From Chromobacterium phragmitis (GTDB lineage Bacteria > Pseudomonadota > Gammaproteobacteria > Burkholderiales > Chromobacteriaceae), in the NCBI RefSeq assembly GCF_003325475.1, contig NZ_CP029495.1, forward strand, positions 3,472,001 through 3,536,000: 64,000 bases of DNA. The letters are read 5' to 3'. The notes under the pieces are model-generated. The model was not told the origin of the DNA, made no database searches, and saw nothing but the letters and a program-made list of their open reading frames with translations. The position numbers were made by a program, and so were the translations under genes. Position 1 is the first letter of the stretch. Every line of letters begins with the position of its first letter. Shown in pieces: positions 63,301 to 64,000 of this stretch.

Positions 63301-64000
63301 ACCCAAGGCCAGGTGAGCATCAGCGCTGATAGCCACCAGATGACTGCGGCGGTCAATACCCAGAGCCAGAGCAGCCAGGCTAGCGAAGGCGGCGCCAGCG
63401 TGCGCGTCTACACCACCACCGGTGAGGACGTGAACGTCAAGGGCAGCGGCCAAGGCAGCTACAGCAGCGGCCAGAGCGCGGCGAGCCAGGCGGTCACGGG
63501 CTCCATCCAGTCCGCCGGCGGCGTCCACATCCAGGTGAACAACGACGCCAGCTATCAGGGCGCGGCGATCAACGGCGGCAGCGGCCAGGTAGGCATCCAG
63601 GCCGGCGGCAAGCTGGCGTTGACCCAGGCGAACAACACCAGCAGCAGCCAGCAGCGCGAGGTGAAGGTCGACGCGGGCCTGGGCATCAGCACCAGCCCGA
63701 TCGACGGCGGCAACAAGATGGGCGGCAGCGGCAAGCTGGGCGTGGACAGTTCGCAAAGCCAGAGCGCTTCCAGCGCGGCGGCGACCGGCAGCGTGCAAGC
63801 GGCCGGCGGCATCGCGCTGAGTTCTGGCAACGGCCTGACCGTGCAAGGCGGCAGCCTGCAGAGCGGCGGCGACGTCAAGCTGCAGTCCGACGGCAAGGTG
63901 AGCCTGCAGGCCGCCACTGGCAGCGACAGCAAGACCGGCAGCGGCTGGGGCTTCAACGTCAACGCCGGCGGCAGCCAGAGCGATGGCAAGGACGCGGCGA
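60349..64000 (+). CDS. Filamentous haemagglutinin/CdiA-type TpsA exoprotein, 3' end outside window
   Basis: Very large secreted beta-helical protein; 1217 codons are in the window and no stop is reached. The signal region MKKIKFDLSATGRVAAALTL precedes the TPS recognition domain (about residues 40-280) with VILNEVVSRNPS, NPNG at 138-141 and the two Cys in ITCNGCGF, the CdiA/HecA-type variant. After about residue 280 come many imperfect ~20-residue and longer repeats rich in Gly, Ser, Ala and Gln (haemagglutinin repeats). ATGs at 60343, 60346 and 60349 are in frame; GAGGGG is best spaced for 60349. It is exported by the upstream TpsB. Whether it ends in a toxin with an immunity gene cannot be seen here. 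Confidence 0.93.
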   Translation, partial: MKKIKFDLSATGRVAAALTLAFVLADNGMAAGIVAGGASQPQVGTAANGAQVINIVAPTAAGVSHNQYQDFNVGKPGAVFNNSLQGGNSQLAGQLAGNALLGGNQASVILNEVVSRNPSLLLGRQEVFGKAADYVLANPNGITCNGCGFINIPRASLLVGTANLQDGAIASLQAANNGNALSLSGAGASGVNVLDLIAPRLDIRGSVAAADAIRVRAGFNTVDYASGQVTATAKTPEGVGKLDSYFLGAMQAGRINIVSTDAGAGVNVGGNLSGGDELSVSSAGALAVQAAQLKGKQLALNGASVDISGRVDSETGQDSKHDESWFIWKTGESNSASSKTDASVKRASLQGDSVTVSAAGGAHVGAADIQGQDVKLSGTSVNLDGQLAESSAQSSDHAWKNSWSFNQDKSSASQQQSVARIKAGHDVEIAAAGTDIAIAGASVQAGNNVKLSAAGGVKLSALTETDTSSDVGNRKNDGAALETGSWNNSSSQQRLVQAQLRAGNALGVTAGGDIDAQAAALQAGGDAILSSQAKIKLAAQTSANSRSTQNGKTYWGGIGGGGNQNNSSSAAVNTGSAVSAGGKLFINGDAGIAINGSQAKGAQGAYAKTQSGGVVIDSVLDLSQTRTDQRTGTAFNITSSSSKGSTSKQDAVASSLKSDADLQLISAGDVAVTGSLVKVAQALNIQAVGDIKIASQAVETRNQSQDTQLALRGVGAETGDQQYRGGVRIEHTASSQRLDKTDQAGSLLSGGSVKLAAGNDLAVNGSKLEANGGDASLSGQNVSLTAAQNSSHSDKASTVTGGGLYLTGGLDKTGAGLEFGQNSSRAVSDGSAAQVSEVKVGGKLDIVAGNGMGQLQNQGAQIQAGGAVSIAAGDIHNQAAVNQQSTQQTSSHWGADVGVNVDYSGITRPIVKAGGSVAKGDVAGAAGQASQLGAANLGVDVSATGGSAQSQSQSSVAVGSSIAGSSVSVTAGGALKDQATQYQATQGQVSISADSHQMTAAVNTQSQSSQASEGGASVRVYTTTGEDVNVKGSGQGSYSSGQSAASQAVTGSIQSAGGVHIQVNNDASYQGAAINGGSGQVGIQAGGKLALTQANNTSSSQQREVKVDAGLGISTSPIDGGNKMGGSGKLGVDSSQSQSASSAAATGSVQAAGGIALSSGNGLTVQGGSLQSGGDVKLQSDGKVSLQAATGSDSKTGSGWGFNVNAGGSQSDGKDAA

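Noticed and set aside
60307..63846. 1179-codon open frame on the minus strand
   Set aside because: It is exactly antisense to the tpsA gene. High GC and repeat-rich codons keep the opposite frame open; its composition (Ala, Gly, Leu, Arg, His rich) is that of a shadow frame, with no ribosome site or neighbour context.

Overview
The window is about 64 kb of GC-rich bacterial chromosome carrying mostly intact, densely packed metabolic, transport and housekeeping genes. The gene content (an ssb / YajR-like MFS / uvrA block, a GH19 chitinase, cytoplasmic chemotaxis proteins, a hydroxyproline cluster, a two-partner secretion locus) and the codon bias suggest a Chromobacterium-like betaproteobacterium (Neisseriales). 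This assignment is inferred from gene content, not from a database match. I see no tRNA, rRNA, CRISPR array, prophage or replication origin.

Layout. 1-8 kb: a hybrid sensor kinase (running off the left edge) and a PhnD-like binding protein on the minus strand, divergent from a three-gene 2-aminoethylphosphonate ABC importer. 8-14.2 kb: a lipoprotein, a small helical protein and a divergent class-A PBP-like transglycosylase, then an MFS transporter. 14.2-16.4 kb: cyanate detoxification (carbonic anhydrase, cyanase, divergent CynR-like regulator). 16.4-20 kb: a LysR regulator divergent from an M20 amidohydrolase and a DUF3100 membrane protein. 20.4-28.1 kb: a small secreted protein with a SecD-like motif, then a hydroxyproline degradation cluster (PAS-AraC regulator, 4-hydroxyproline 2-epimerase, deaminase, ketoglutarate semialdehyde dehydrogenase, D-hydroxyproline oxidase, and an amino-acid binding protein without a permease).

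28.1-31.7 kb is the only clearly accessory region. It has lower GC, a pair of related ~121-bp repeats in inverted orientation at its edges, an IS5/IS903-type insertion sequence that truncates a gene, and two orphan genes. One of these is a 257-residue protein of unknown function with a C-terminal membrane anchor.

31.7-41 kb returns to core genes: ssb, an OmpA-like lipoprotein, a YajR-like MFS, uvrA, a VOC protein, a thioredoxin-like protein, an unknown 126-residue protein, the chitinase and infA. 41-46.1 kb: a MocR regulator divergent from a LysE exporter, an isochorismatase-like hydrolase, and an overlapping DUF1737 / EamA exporter / GlxA-type regulator operon. 46.2-48.2 kb: a FlgP-like lipoprotein and FlgT-like protein. 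48.3-52.1 kb: an FbpABC ferric iron importer behind a Fur-box-like palindrome. 52-58.3 kb: YbaK-like deacylase, two soluble PAS chemoreceptors, and an Lrp / DadA / DadX alanine catabolism set. 58.5-64 kb: a TpsB transporter and the first 1217 codons of a very large TpsA filamentous haemagglutinin/CdiA-type exoprotein that runs off the right edge.

The most useful leads are the island with its inverted repeats and orphan protein, a C-terminal Hpt-like bundle in the sensor kinase with Asp where the phospho-His should be, a chemoreceptor with an unusually short signalling hairpin, the PBP-like trio, and several clear palindromic or direct-repeat operator candidates.
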